The position numbers and the translations under genes are program-made. Below the pieces are notes generated by a model. It was not told the DNA's origin, did no database searches, and was given only the letters and a program-made list of their open reading frames with translations. Shown here one piece after another: positions 44,005-53,507 of a stretch of 64,000 bases of DNA. Location: NCBI GenBank assembly GCA_022824025.1, contig JAJEBF010000003.1, positions 62,001 through 126,000 of the forward strand, written 5' to 3'. Numbering within the stretch: the stretch's first letter is position 1; the number at the start of each line of letters is the position of its first letter. The stretch is from Caldilineaceae bacterium. GTDB lineage: Bacteria; Chloroflexota; Anaerolineae; Caldilineales; Caldilineaceae.

Positions 44005-45753
44005 ATGTCGAGAATTCGATGGCAGATACTGGTTGGCCTCATCCTGGTCCTTGGCATCTCCCTGACCGCATGTGTCGCACCGGCCGCCCCGGCCGGAGAC
44101 GGCATGGCCGACACAGGAGAATCGGATGCCATGATGCCGGAAGTAATGTTGCCCGACGATGCGGCCGAAAATCAGATCCTCAACGTTGTGCACGAAGGCG
44201 GCTGCGGCTCCGGCCCCTTCCCTGGAATCGACTACGGCAGCCCCTGTAACTTCGGCCACATGTTCATGCCTCCATTCCTGGTAGACATCGACGGCAACGT
44301 ATTGCCCGGCCTGTTTACCACCGACTGGGAAGTGAACGACGACTTTACCGAGTACACATTTCACATCCATGACGATGCCGTCTGGTCCGATGGAAAACCC
44401 ATTACCGCCCAGGATGCGCTCGACTGGTGGAACTTTATCTTCCACTCCGACCGCAACTCCTGGCCCCGCAACTTCGTGATGGGCGCGGTCAAGGGCGTTG
44501 ACGAGTTCGCCGATGGCGAAACCGAAACCATTGAGGGCCTCACGGCCTTGGACGACAAAACTCTCAAAGTTGAGTTGTGGCGCTCCGAAGGCTCGCTGCC
44601 CCAGCTGTGGGGCTTCCGTGAAGCCGCGCCGGCTCGTTTCGACCAGTACGCCGATCTGCTGGAAAGAGCCGACGAATTCAATGACGCGACCGAATGGCGC
44701 GGCGCAATGGCTGAACGCTTCTTCCAGGGTGAAAACGCAGCCGATCTGATCGTCAGCGGCCCCTTCAAGCCCGTGCACCTTTCTCCGGAACCCGACGCAA
44801 TCTACCGCTTCGTACGCAATCCCAACTGGTGGGGCGAGCCCACCCTCCTGGACGGCATCGAAGCGACGACCATCCGTGACTTCCAGACGATGCTCCTCAT
44901 GTTCGAAAACGAGGAGATCGACATTGCGCTAAACCTCGCCGGGCCGCCCTCCGTGCTCCTACGCCAGAACCAGCCGGACGTCTTCCGTGAAGTACCGATA
45001 TCCGCATTCTGGGCCATGTACTTCGTCACCGAACAGGAGCCAGTCGACGACGTCAATCTGCGCCGCGCGCTGATGTCAGCGATCGAGTGGGACAGAGTCG
45101 CCGAAATCGCTTGGGAAGGCGAGCAGGCGCCCAGTAGCTCAGGTAGCCCCATGGCGCCCGCATACCAGTGCTACGACGCCAACTTCCAGCCCTATCCCTT
45201 CAATCCGGAAAGGGCCTTGGGTTTCCTGGCCGAATCCAAGTACGGCCCAACGGGTGAGACTGTGCCCAAGATTCGTATCCTGACCGGTGGGAGCGACCCG
45301 CCCCGCATCCGCGCCGCACAGATCATCCAGGAAATGTGGCGCGTGAACCTCGGTATAGAGGATGTCGAGATCAAGAACGCCGAGGCCGAGTTTGTCGACG
45401 GTGAGGGACTGGTAGCTATCCGGGTCACCAGCGGTGGCTCCTTCCTCCCGCGACCTGGCTATCTGTTGGAAGCGATCGCCCACACGCGTGGCGGCGCCTA
45501 TCAGTCCTGGACGAACTACACTGAAGACGGTTGGGACGAAGAGATCGATGCACTTCTCTCTATGGACCCCGGTAGCGCCGACTACTGTGACCGCTCCCTG
45601 GCCATGTTGGAGAAGTTCACCGACGCCGCTCTCGTCATCCCCACCGGTTACATCCGCGGCTGGTACCAGATTCAGCCTTGGGTTGGTGGCTATGGCCAAA
45701 GCCGCATCAGCTTCTGGCACACCATGACCGAAACCTATCGCCAAGAGCGATAG
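44005..45753 (+). CDS. ABC peptide/nickel-type substrate-binding lipoprotein (family 5)
   Basis: A 582-residue solute-binding protein. The leader ends GISLTAC at Cys23 and is followed by an acidic Met/Ala linker. The family 5 core is clear: TFHIHDDAVWSDGKPITAQDALDWWN, VNLRRALMSAIEWDRVAE and the C-terminal lobe. AAGGAG lies 7 nt before the ATG at 44005. The permeases follow, separated by strong hairpins. In similar loci the ligand is often a sugar oligomer or opine, not a peptide, which the surrounding sugar-type oxidoreductases support. Confidence 0.93.
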   Translation: MSRIRWQILVGLILVLGISLTACVAPAAPAGDGMADTGESDAMMPEVMLPDDAAENQILNVVHEGGCGSGPFPGIDYGSPCNFGHMFMPPFLVDIDGNVLPGLFTTDWEVNDDFTEYTFHIHDDAVWSDGKPITAQDALDWWNFIFHSDRNSWPRNFVMGAVKGVDEFADGETETIEGLTALDDKTLKVELWRSEGSLPQLWGFREAAPARFDQYADLLERADEFNDATEWRGAMAERFFQGENAADLIVSGPFKPVHLSPEPDAIYRFVRNPNWWGEPTLLDGIEATTIRDFQTMLLMFENEEIDIALNLAGPPSVLLRQNQPDVFREVPISAFWAMYFVTEQEPVDDVNLRRALMSAIEWDRVAEIAWEGEQAPSSSGSPMAPAYQCYDANFQPYPFNPERALGFLAESKYGPTGETVPKIRILTGGSDPPRIRAAQIIQEMWRVNLGIEDVEIKNAEAEFVDGEGLVAIRVTSGGSFLPRPGYLLEAIAHTRGGAYQSWTNYTEDGWDEEIDALLSMDPGSADYCDRSLAMLEKFTDAALVIPTGYIRGWYQIQPWVGGYGQSRISFWHTMTETYRQER

Positions 45754-45757
45754 GCGA

Positions 45758-45802
45758 CTGACAACACCTGTCAGCGGCCGGCGCCAGTCAGGCGCCGGCC
45801 GC
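45758..45802 (+). terminator. Tandem hairpins between the binding-protein and permease genes
   Basis: CTGACA/TGTCAG (45758-45763, 45769-45774) is followed by a 12-bp perfect hairpin, GCGGCCGGCGCC (45774-45785), loop AGTCA, complement at 45791-45802. It starts 5 nt after the binding-protein stop and has no T-tract. This position fits processing or stabilisation that keeps binding protein mRNA more abundant than permease mRNA, as in maltose operons. Confidence 0.65.
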
Positions 45803-45842
45803 CGGCAGACCGCCCCCGCCAATCCCCGCCGAGGACAATGCC

Positions 45843-46790
45843 GTGACCCGCTATCTCTCGTTGCGCGTGTTGGTCATCATCCCAACCCTTTTTGCAACGT
45901 TGCTGATCGTATTCCTCCTGGGCTACCTCGGTCCAATCGATCCGGTTACAATCCTGCGTTCCCAATGGGCCGCGCAGGGCGTCTATCTCAATGAGGAGGA
46001 AGTCGCGGAACTGCGCAGCCAGTATGGCCTCGACCGGCCCTTCCACGTGCAATTCGGCACCTACATGGGCAACCTGCTCCAGGGAAAATTCGGCTACTCC
46101 TTCCTGGATGCCGCACCCATCTGGCCCCGAATCAAACGGGCTCTGCCCGTTTCCGGACAACTGGCGCTGGGCGTATTAGTGATCATGGCCTTCATCGGCA
46201 TCCCCTTAGGCATGATCGCGGCCCGGTTTCACAACACCTGGCTGGACTATTCCATCGTTAGCGGGAGCCTGTTCTTCTGGTCCATTCCACCCTATGTCCT
46301 GGTTCCCGTCATGCTGATCGTAACCGTCCTGTGGCTGGACCTCATGAACGTTCCCCGCGGGTGGAAGGGCCCCCTGCATCCTTCCTATTTTCTAGCCGCC
46401 GCCATCATCTCAACCCGCTCCCTTGCCGGCGTCATCCGACAAACACGCGGCGGCATCCTCGAAGTCATGCAGAATGACTATGTGAGAACTGCCCGCGCCA
46501 AAGGTTTGACCGAAGTCAAGGTGATGGCGCGCCACGTGGCCCGCAACGCGCTCATTCCCGTCGTCACCTCGCTCGGGCTCCTTGTAGACGACTTCATGTG
46601 GGGGGCCGTGTTTCTTGAACTTGCCTTCAACCTGCCCGGGTTGGGCCGTCTCTTTCAACAGGGGCTCTCAGGCCGGGACTTTAACATGATAAACGGTGTC
46701 GTACTCTTCACCGCCGGCATGACGATGGCCCTCAATCTCATCGTCGATCTGGTCTACCCCCTCCTGGACCCCCGCGTCGCCTACGACTGA
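45843..46790 (+). CDS. ABC transporter permease, DppB/OppB-like
   Basis: A 315-residue permease with about six helices. The DppB-type features are the first helix, the periplasmic loop with LRSQYGLDRPFHVQFGTYMG, the EAA loop TARAKGLTEVKVMARHVARN and the end LVYPLLDPRVAYD. The start is GTG at 45843. It pairs with the DppC-like permease 92 nt downstream. Confidence 0.92.
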   Translation: MTRYLSLRVLVIIPTLFATLLIVFLLGYLGPIDPVTILRSQWAAQGVYLNEEEVAELRSQYGLDRPFHVQFGTYMGNLLQGKFGYSFLDAAPIWPRIKRALPVSGQLALGVLVIMAFIGIPLGMIAARFHNTWLDYSIVSGSLFFWSIPPYVLVPVMLIVTVLWLDLMNVPRGWKGPLHPSYFLAAAIISTRSLAGVIRQTRGGILEVMQNDYVRTARAKGLTEVKVMARHVARNALIPVVTSLGLLVDDFMWGAVFLELAFNLPGLGRLFQQGLSGRDFNMINGVVLFTAGMTMALNLIVDLVYPLLDPRVAYD

Positions 46791-46882
46791 GGAACGGCAA
46801 TCAAGTCTCGTCCAGGAGAACACACTTTTGCCTTCGCTCCTTCCACAACAGGGCCAACGGGAACTGCACCGAGGAAAACAGT

Positions 46883-47866
46883 ATGTCTGAAACGGAACCC
46901 GCAACAGCTGCGGACCTCGCGCTGGAACTCGAAACCCAAGATATGCAAACGCGCAGCCTGTGGTCCGACGCCTTCCGGCGCCTCGTGCGGAACAGACTTT
47001 CCATGGCCGGTCTCGTCATCTTCCTGCTTCTCTTCATTACTGCAATCTTCGGACCATATATTGCCCCCTATCCCTATATGCTTCAAGACCTCGACCGGGT
47101 CGCTGAAGGTCCAAGCGCCGACTACCTTCTGGGCACCGACGATCTTGGAAGGGACATGTTGAGCCGGATCATGTGGGGCGCGCGCACGGCAGGCATCGTC
47201 GCCATCATCTCTACCCTGTTCAGTCTCATCCTGGGAACAATTCTGGGGGCCGTCGCCGCCTATGCAGGCAGCTGGACCGACTGGCTGGTCGGCCGCGCCA
47301 TCGACGTTACCATGTCGATTCCCCAACTTCTGTTCGCGTCGTTGATGGCCGCTACATTTCGCAAACCTGTCGCCGATTGGGTGGATTCCATGTATGAATC
47401 CACAGGCCTGGAATTCTTCGCCACGCCCACCTATGTGGACCTGATCGTCGTATTCGGCGCGCTGTCTTTCATCCAGTGGCCCGCCTACGCGCGTCTAATC
47501 CGGGGTCAAATCCTGTCTCTGCGCGAAAAGGAGTTTATCGAAGCGGCGCGCGCAATTGGTGTCAGCCAGGGAAAAATCCTGGTGAAGCACCTGATACCGA
47601 ATGCCCTCGGCCCCCTCATCGTCCTCGTAACCTTCAGCTTCGGCGGGGCAATCGTCGCCGAATCAGGCTTGAGTTTTCTCGGCGTGGGTGTTCAACCTCC
47701 CCAGGCAAGTTGGGGCGCCATGATCCAGGACAATTCGCTCAGCTGGCGCTACCGGCCCTGGCTCGTCGCCGTGCCCGGCCTGACCATCGCTATCGTCTCC
47801 GTCGGCATCAACTTCCTGGGCGATGGCCTCAATGACGCCCTTAACCCGCGCCAGGCCGACTCCTAA
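46883..47866 (+). CDS. ABC transporter permease, DppC/OppC-like
   Basis: A 327-residue permease. The DppC-type start RLVRNRLSMAGLVIFLLL, LLGTDDLGRDMLSRIMWGAR and the EAA loop EAARAIGVSQGKILVKH are clear; the end GDGLNDALNP is typical. With the gene before it, it forms the membrane heterodimer. No DppD or DppF ATPase gene follows, so the importer must borrow ATPases encoded elsewhere. Confidence 0.93.
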   Translation: MSETEPATAADLALELETQDMQTRSLWSDAFRRLVRNRLSMAGLVIFLLLFITAIFGPYIAPYPYMLQDLDRVAEGPSADYLLGTDDLGRDMLSRIMWGARTAGIVAIISTLFSLILGTILGAVAAYAGSWTDWLVGRAIDVTMSIPQLLFASLMAATFRKPVADWVDSMYESTGLEFFATPTYVDLIVVFGALSFIQWPAYARLIRGQILSLREKEFIEAARAIGVSQGKILVKHLIPNALGPLIVLVTFSFGGAIVAESGLSFLGVGVQPPQASWGAMIQDNSLSWRYRPWLVAVPGLTIAIVSVGINFLGDGLNDALNPRQADS

Positions 47867-47941
47867 CCCCCTTCCGATGCTCGCCAAATTCAGCCATCTA
47901 CAGTTCAGTGTCGCCGGGCGTCAAATTTGCAGGAGCTTGCT

Positions 47942-48436
47942 ATGTACAATTGGACGGTGTTGAATCAAACCGTCAGTGAATCGCTCGCCAGCGGCCGCGT
48001 CGGCGCCCCCGTCTTCGTCCGGTGGACCGCGGCCGCGGCCCGGGACTGCGAGCAACTCAAGCCGCTGCTCGCCGAGATGACGGCTTACGCAGGGTCATGG
48101 CTGTCCGCCAACCCGCGCCGGCTCTACGCCGCCGGCTCAACAGACGACGGCCATCTCTCGCTCGCCCTGGAATTCAGTAACGGCGAATCAGCTCTCTTGG
48201 CGATTGCCCTCGCCCATCACGATCCCACTACGAATCTGATCGTCCTCGGCGCGCAAGGCGCTATCTATCTCACCGATTCTGACATCCTCTCCACGCCGCA
48301 AGATCCTGCCGGTCGCGGGGACACCGGCGCTGGTCAATCTGCCGGGCCACCCTCTCCCGAAACACTCGCGGCAATCGACCAGTCGCTTTCAACCAAACAG
48401 CCGGTTTCTCTGTCCCCCGAAGGAGACCAGCCATGA
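47942..48436 (+). CDS. Small protein resembling a Gfo/Idh C-terminal domain
   Basis: A 164-residue protein of unknown function. The ATG at 47942 has AGGAG 7 nt ahead. The stretch LEFSNGESALLAIALAHHD followed by LIVLGAQGAIYLTDSD resembles the beta strand and GTxG turn of the C-terminal half of Gfo/Idh/MocA enzymes. A Rossmann domain is absent. Its TGA overlaps the ATG of a complete Gfo/Idh gene (ATGA at 48433-48436), so the two are translationally coupled, possibly as subunits. The C-terminal 40 residues are Pro/Gly/Ser-rich and probably flexible. Confidence 0.6.
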   Translation: MYNWTVLNQTVSESLASGRVGAPVFVRWTAAAARDCEQLKPLLAEMTAYAGSWLSANPRRLYAAGSTDDGHLSLALEFSNGESALLAIALAHHDPTTNLIVLGAQGAIYLTDSDILSTPQDPAGRGDTGAGQSAGPPSPETLAAIDQSLSTKQPVSLSPEGDQP

Positions 48437-49602
48437 GCAGCCAGCAACTAGGTGTCCTTCTTATCTCGGGCAGACTCACGCACCAGGAAAATTACGCCTT
48501 GAACCTGCGGGCCGATCCCCGCTGCCGACTCGTCGCCCTTAGCGACGAAGTCGACGTTTCCCCTGAGCGCGCCCAACTGAACATGCAATTCGCTGAGGAC
48601 TTGGGCATCCCCTATTTGCCCGACCTCGACGAAGCCTTGGCCCGCGATGACGTACACCTCGTCTCAAACTGCGCCGACCCCGAGCGCCGCGGCCGCATCG
48701 CCGCCCGCTGCGCTGCGGCCGGCAAACACGTCTATGTCGACAAACCCATGACGCCCTACCTGTCCCACGCCGACGCCGCCGTCGCCGCAATCGAGCGGGC
48801 CGGCGTCCGCAGCCAGATGTTCAGCTCCAACCACCAGCCCTGGGTACAGCAGGCGCGCCAGGTTGTCGAGTCAGGCGCCATAGGTGAGCTGAAGGCCATT
48901 CACGTCGATAACCTGTTCTCCAAAGGGCCGAACGGGACCGCGAAACTGGGGGAGCCGCGGCAGGCAATCTACCCGCCCGTTATCTCCAATTTTGTCGACG
49001 CAAAAGCCGAGCTCTACGCCATCGGCGTATACGCCCTGGGGTTTGTCTGCATGCTTTCCGGGCGCGCTGTCGCGTCCGTCTTCGGCAGCACAGCCAACTA
49101 CTTCTTCGCCGAACACCAGAACCGCAATATGGAGGATTTCGGCTTCCTTTCACTGACCCTGGAGGGCGGGGCAACCGCCACAATCACCGCCGGCCGGATC
49201 GGCTGGGCGAGTCATCCGGCCGGCGGCGCCAACCAGATCCACCTGATCGGCGCCGAAGGCTCAATGATTCTCGACGCCAATCGACCGCGGCTGGATGTCT
49301 ACGCAAACGACCAGCCCTGGACGCCCCCTGAGATCAACCCCCGCGATCCCATGGGTTTCTGGCGTACAACCCAGGAAGAGGTCAACGCCCAACCCAAACG
49401 CACGATCGCCTCCCTCCCTTCAACTCTCGAGAGCCGCGCCGACGCCAGCTACTTCATCGACTGCATCTTCGAGGAGCGCGAGAGCGAAATGAACGCGCGG
49501 CAGGCTGCCTATCTTACTGAAATCCTGCTAGCAGGCTATAAATCCGCCGCCGAAGGACGCGTCGTCCACCTACCGCTGCCCCGTGACGACGACCAGACAT
49601 AG
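48433..49602 (+). CDS. Gfo/Idh/MocA family oxidoreductase
   Basis: A 389-residue NAD(P)-dependent enzyme. The dinucleotide fold begins LGVLLISGRLTHQENYALNL with a modified glycine motif, followed by DKPMTPYL (in place of EKP) and a C-terminal domain with HLIGAEGSMILD. It is coupled to the small protein before it. Compared with the other three paralogs in the window it is longest and most diverged in the Rossmann loop, so its cofactor preference may differ. It probably oxidises a sugar or inositol-like ring. Confidence 0.88.
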   Translation: MSSQQLGVLLISGRLTHQENYALNLRADPRCRLVALSDEVDVSPERAQLNMQFAEDLGIPYLPDLDEALARDDVHLVSNCADPERRGRIAARCAAAGKHVYVDKPMTPYLSHADAAVAAIERAGVRSQMFSSNHQPWVQQARQVVESGAIGELKAIHVDNLFSKGPNGTAKLGEPRQAIYPPVISNFVDAKAELYAIGVYALGFVCMLSGRAVASVFGSTANYFFAEHQNRNMEDFGFLSLTLEGGATATITAGRIGWASHPAGGANQIHLIGAEGSMILDANRPRLDVYANDQPWTPPEINPRDPMGFWRTTQEEVNAQPKRTIASLPSTLESRADASYFIDCIFEERESEMNARQAAYLTEILLAGYKSAAEGRVVHLPLPRDDDQT

Positions 49603-49692
49603 AATCCCGCGAAGCGATTACCCCGCCCTACTATTCTTCCGATGCGTTCCAGAAGCAAAACACTGAGCCCGTTTCAACCTCAGAGGAGACCA

Positions 49693-50733
49693 ATGACAGA
49701 TTCCAGCCGCCACACAGCCGACTATCTTCTCCGGATCAGCCGCAGGCTGTTTGCAGCCTCAGGCGCCCCCGATGACATCGCGACAACCGTCGCGGAGATC
49801 CTCGTCAATGCCAACCTCGCCGGCCACGATTCCCACGGCGTTCAGTTCGTCCCCATGTACCTCGACCGCATCGAAGCCGGCCACATTGACAACAAAGCCT
49901 ACCCTGAGATCGTCCGCGAACGCGCCAATACCTTGCACGTCGATGGGAATGGCGGGTTTGGCCACTCCATGAGCCGCCAGGCCATGAAATGGGCCATCGA
50001 ACGAGCAAGAAAGTCCGCCGTATGTTGCGTCACTTTCCAGAACACGACCCACATCGGCCGCGTCGGCGAATACGCCGAACAGGCAGCCAAGGCCGGCTGC
50101 ATCACTCTCATCACGCTGGGGGGCGCCTCCGCCGCCGGCTCGCAGGTCGTTCCCTTTGGCGGCGCCCGCGGCGCCCTCGGCACAAACCCCATCGCTGTCG
50201 GCATCCCAACCGGTGATGACGCCCCCTTCGTCATCGACTTCGCCACAAGCGTCATCGCCGGGGGAAAGATCCTGGTCGCCCAGAGCAAAGGACTTGACCT
50301 TCCCGAAGGCGTCATGGTCGACAGCCAGGGCAACCCCACGACGAGCCCTGATGACTTCAGAAAAGGCGGATTCCTGCTGCCTTTTGGTGGCCACAAAGGC
50401 TACGCGCTCTCACTCTTCTTCAGCCTCATGGGCGGGCTGGCAGGGGCATTCAATGCCGAGTTGACATCAATGGCGGGCCTCTTCATGCAAGTCTATGATG
50501 TTGACGCCTTTACGCCCCTGGACGGCTACCAGCGCAACGTGCGCGCCGTATTGGACGCAATGAAGTCGATTCCGCCAGCGCCCGGATTTGACGAAGTGCT
50601 CGTCCCAGGAGACTTCGAACACCGCTCACGCCAGCAACGCCTGGCCGATGGGATCGAAGTGCCCGCCGAAACCTTCCGCAAGATCGAAGCGTGGGCCGAT
50701 AAACTGAACGTTTCCTTGACCCAGGAAGAATAG
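49693..50733 (+). CDS. Ldh family (malate/L-lactate/ureidoglycolate) dehydrogenase
   Basis: A 346-residue member of the type 2 malate/lactate dehydrogenase family (Ldh_2), which uses a fold distinct from Rossmann enzymes. The catalytic His48 is in GHDSHGV, and VPFGGARGALGTNPIAVGIP, VIDFATSV and LPFGGHKGYALS are typical cofactor-binding blocks. The ATG at 49693 has GAGGAG 7 nt ahead. Relatives reduce 2-keto acids (2,3-diketo-L-gulonate, ureidoglycolate, sulfolactate). It fits as a step in the same pathway as the flanking oxidoreductases. Confidence 0.9.
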   Translation: MTDSSRHTADYLLRISRRLFAASGAPDDIATTVAEILVNANLAGHDSHGVQFVPMYLDRIEAGHIDNKAYPEIVRERANTLHVDGNGGFGHSMSRQAMKWAIERARKSAVCCVTFQNTTHIGRVGEYAEQAAKAGCITLITLGGASAAGSQVVPFGGARGALGTNPIAVGIPTGDDAPFVIDFATSVIAGGKILVAQSKGLDLPEGVMVDSQGNPTTSPDDFRKGGFLLPFGGHKGYALSLFFSLMGGLAGAFNAELTSMAGLFMQVYDVDAFTPLDGYQRNVRAVLDAMKSIPPAPGFDEVLVPGDFEHRSRQQRLADGIEVPAETFRKIEAWADKLNVSLTQEE

Positions 50734-50745
50734 GAGGCACACCAC

Positions 50746-51798
50746 ATGGAGCAGCGATATCGAGTCGGCGTTGTCGGCCTGTCAGGCATCGCAGCCAACC
50801 GCCCAGCAGCCGACCCGAACAACATCCTGAACACGCCCAGCCCGTCCTCCCATCTCGGCGCCTACCACCTTAACCCTCAGACGGACGTTGTCGCCGTCTG
50901 CGAGCTGAAAACCGAACTCTTCGAAAAAGTCGCCCAAACCTGGGGGCAGGAGTTCGGCGAACTGGAGACCTATACCGACTATCGCGCCATGATCGAACGC
51001 GAAAACCTCGATATCGTCAGCGTCGTCACCTCAGACCACCGCCACACCGACATCGTCGTGGAGGCTGCCAACGCCGGCGCAAAGGGCATTATCTGCGAGA
51101 AACCGTTCGCAACAACCGTGGACGAATGCACACGCATGATCGAAGCCTGCGAAGCCAGCGGAACGCTCCTTTCGGTCGATCACACCAATCGCTGGGGACC
51201 CCACTACGATGTCGCACGCGAGGCGATCCGCAGCGGCTCGATCGGCGAAGTGCAGCGCATCGTCGCCACGCTGGGCGGACCGCGCGCGATGATGTTCCGC
51301 AACGGCACCCACCTGGTCGACGGCGTTTGCTTCTTCGCTGATTCAGAGCCCGAATGGGTCTTCGCCGAGCTGGAGCCCGGCTACGACCACTATGACAGGT
51401 ATCTTGGCGACGGCGGCAGAGACCCCGCCACTGATCCTGCCGTCTCCGGCTACGTCCATTTTCGCAACGGCGTGCGCGCCTTCGTCAACGCCAACAAATC
51501 GCAGTTTGCCGCCAGCTTCACTTTCCAGGTCTACGGTGAAACTGCCATGCTCGACGTCCACAATAGTCGCGTCATCCGCCGCGACAGAAATAACTCCGAA
51601 TTCCTTCCCTTCGAAACACACCTGTATACAAGGATTCCCGCCTGCGTAGCCGATCTGATCGCAGCGATTGAAACCGGCGCCGACATGCTCAGCCCAGCCA
51701 GAGAGGCCAAGAAAACGGTCGAGATTCTTGTCGGCTTCCTCCAATCCCACGCTCGCGGCAACGTTCGCGTCGACCTTCCTCTTCCTCCGGGGCACTGA
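50746..51798 (+). CDS. Gfo/Idh/MocA family oxidoreductase
   Basis: A 350-residue paralog 12 nt after the Ldh-family stop. VGVVGLSGIAANRPA replaces the normal glycine motif, CEKPFA is the EKP motif, and VDHTNRWGPHYD gives the substrate-side His and Arg. The C-terminal domain ends with the typical SPAREAKKTVEILVGF. Its stop is 5 nt before the sialidase-like gene. Confidence 0.9.
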   Translation: MEQRYRVGVVGLSGIAANRPAADPNNILNTPSPSSHLGAYHLNPQTDVVAVCELKTELFEKVAQTWGQEFGELETYTDYRAMIERENLDIVSVVTSDHRHTDIVVEAANAGAKGIICEKPFATTVDECTRMIEACEASGTLLSVDHTNRWGPHYDVAREAIRSGSIGEVQRIVATLGGPRAMMFRNGTHLVDGVCFFADSEPEWVFAELEPGYDHYDRYLGDGGRDPATDPAVSGYVHFRNGVRAFVNANKSQFAASFTFQVYGETAMLDVHNSRVIRRDRNNSEFLPFETHLYTRIPACVADLIAAIETGADMLSPAREAKKTVEILVGFLQSHARGNVRVDLPLPPGH

Positions 51799-51803
51799 GG
51801 TCG

Positions 51804-53507
51804 ATGCGAGCGGTTCCTGACGACAGCAAGTTTGTCATCGCCGACCAGAACTGCTACCCGGCGGATCTGGTCTGTCCCAACCCGCGCGGCTGGTACCACT
51901 CCGTTGCCAACGTCGTCTCGACGCCCGCAGGCCTTGTCGCCGTCTACCGCCTCTCCGACTCCCACTCCGCCGTCAGCACACACATCATGGTCGCCCACTC
52001 GAGCGACCGTGGACGCACTTGGCATGGCCACCACTCTATTTCGAGTCGAAACGTCTGGGAGCACCACGCCGTCTGGATCGCGCCCCAACTGAGCCGCCTG
52101 CGCGACGGGCGGCTCGTCATCATCTGTGATCAGGGCCATCGAACCCCGGGCGACGACTGGCCGCGCCTCGCCTCCTGGCAGCGGCCCCCCAGAGGCATGG
52201 CCAATTTTCTCTTCTGGAGCCAAGACGACGGCCGCACATGGAGCGAACCCGTCCAATGTGACGACGTTGGCGGCGAACCCGGCTACGTCATAGACCTTTC
52301 AGACGGCTCCCTTGTCTACACGCGCACCGAGCCGGTCGAGACCGACGTTTTCGAGACCCCTCCCCCACCCGGCTACAGCCTCTACCACCGCAACACCGCC
52401 GTCTTTTCAGACGATCAAGGCAAAACATGGACCCGCTCGGCCACAATTTCCGACGATCCCTACCACGGCGACTCCGAAGTAGGCATCGTTGAACTGGAAC
52501 CGGGCCACCTCCTGGCAATCACCCGCATCGGCTTCGCCAACGGAATCTTCGGGCAGCCAAGCCGCCTTATCCACAGCTATGACTACGGCAGAACATGGGA
52601 GGAGCCAGTACTCGCCCCCTTCTACGGCCAGCGCACCGCCGTACATAAACTGAAATCCGGCAAACTCCTGGTCACCTACCGCAACCGCTGGGGAACTTTC
52701 GCCACCTATGCGTTCATCTGGGATCCGGCTGAAAAACTCGGGTTCGAGCCCGCCTCATTCATCTGGGACGAGTCCCGCTGTTTTCTTGCCAAAGGTTACC
52801 TAACGTTGAACACCGACAGTAGGCCGGAGAAACAGGTATTCTTCTCCTTATATCCGGCGCTCACGAGCAGCGCACGCGTCGAACTGGAAGCAGAACTCCG
52901 CCTCGCCGATCCATCCAGCGAGGGCTGTGATCTCTATGCCGGCTGTCGCGTCCGCATCACCCCACAGGAAGTCCGCGTGACCCAGAGCAGCCAGGAGGAA
53001 GCTACCCTCCACAGCACTACCGGCTCGCCGGTGAATGCCAGCGAGCCAGGCTCGCCCTCGATCTACAGTTTCCAGCTGGACGCGACCCAGTGGCGCCAAT
53101 ACAAAATCGTGCTCTCCGAAGGCGAAATCTCTGTCTACGTCGATGGTCGACTTCGATTGCAAGAGACAATAAACATATCCGGCGCCCGGCTCGTCCGCTT
53201 CGGCAGCAATCTGCCAGGCGTCTCGCACTGGCGTTCCGTCAGCGCCTCGGTCGACAACTCGCACGGCCACAGCATCAACTGGTCCTGGCAGGCCGATTCC
53301 GGTACCTATCCCGACCAGTTCCGCCGCGATCGCATGGTCCGCCTCGACGCCACCGCCGACTCCGGCTACAGCAACTGGGACCAGATGGAGGATGGCACAA
53401 TCGTTATGGCGGACTACGCAAACGACGAATTCAGAGACGCGACTTGGACGACGGCCGCACAACCCAAAATCAAGGCATACATCGTCACCGAAGAGGAGTT
53501 GACATGA
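51804..53507 (+). CDS. Sialidase-like Asp-box propeller with C-terminal LamG-like domain
   Basis: A 567-residue protein with four Asp-box motifs (S-x-D-x-G-x-T-W): SSDRGRTW (66-73), SQDDGRTW (139-146), SDDQGKTW (202-209) and SYDYGRTW (258-265), which define the six-bladed sialidase fold. The part after about residue 340 looks like a jelly-roll sugar-binding domain. No signal peptide is present, so it may act on an intracellular sugar rather than on glycans outside. The Arg triad cannot be assigned with certainty. Its stop overlaps the next ATG. Confidence 0.85.
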   Translation: MRAVPDDSKFVIADQNCYPADLVCPNPRGWYHSVANVVSTPAGLVAVYRLSDSHSAVSTHIMVAHSSDRGRTWHGHHSISSRNVWEHHAVWIAPQLSRLRDGRLVIICDQGHRTPGDDWPRLASWQRPPRGMANFLFWSQDDGRTWSEPVQCDDVGGEPGYVIDLSDGSLVYTRTEPVETDVFETPPPPGYSLYHRNTAVFSDDQGKTWTRSATISDDPYHGDSEVGIVELEPGHLLAITRIGFANGIFGQPSRLIHSYDYGRTWEEPVLAPFYGQRTAVHKLKSGKLLVTYRNRWGTFATYAFIWDPAEKLGFEPASFIWDESRCFLAKGYLTLNTDSRPEKQVFFSLYPALTSSARVELEAELRLADPSSEGCDLYAGCRVRITPQEVRVTQSSQEEATLHSTTGSPVNASEPGSPSIYSFQLDATQWRQYKIVLSEGEISVYVDGRLRLQETINISGARLVRFGSNLPGVSHWRSVSASVDNSHGHSINWSWQADSGTYPDQFRRDRMVRLDATADSGYSNWDQMEDGTIVMADYANDEFRDATWTTAAQPKIKAYIVTEEELT

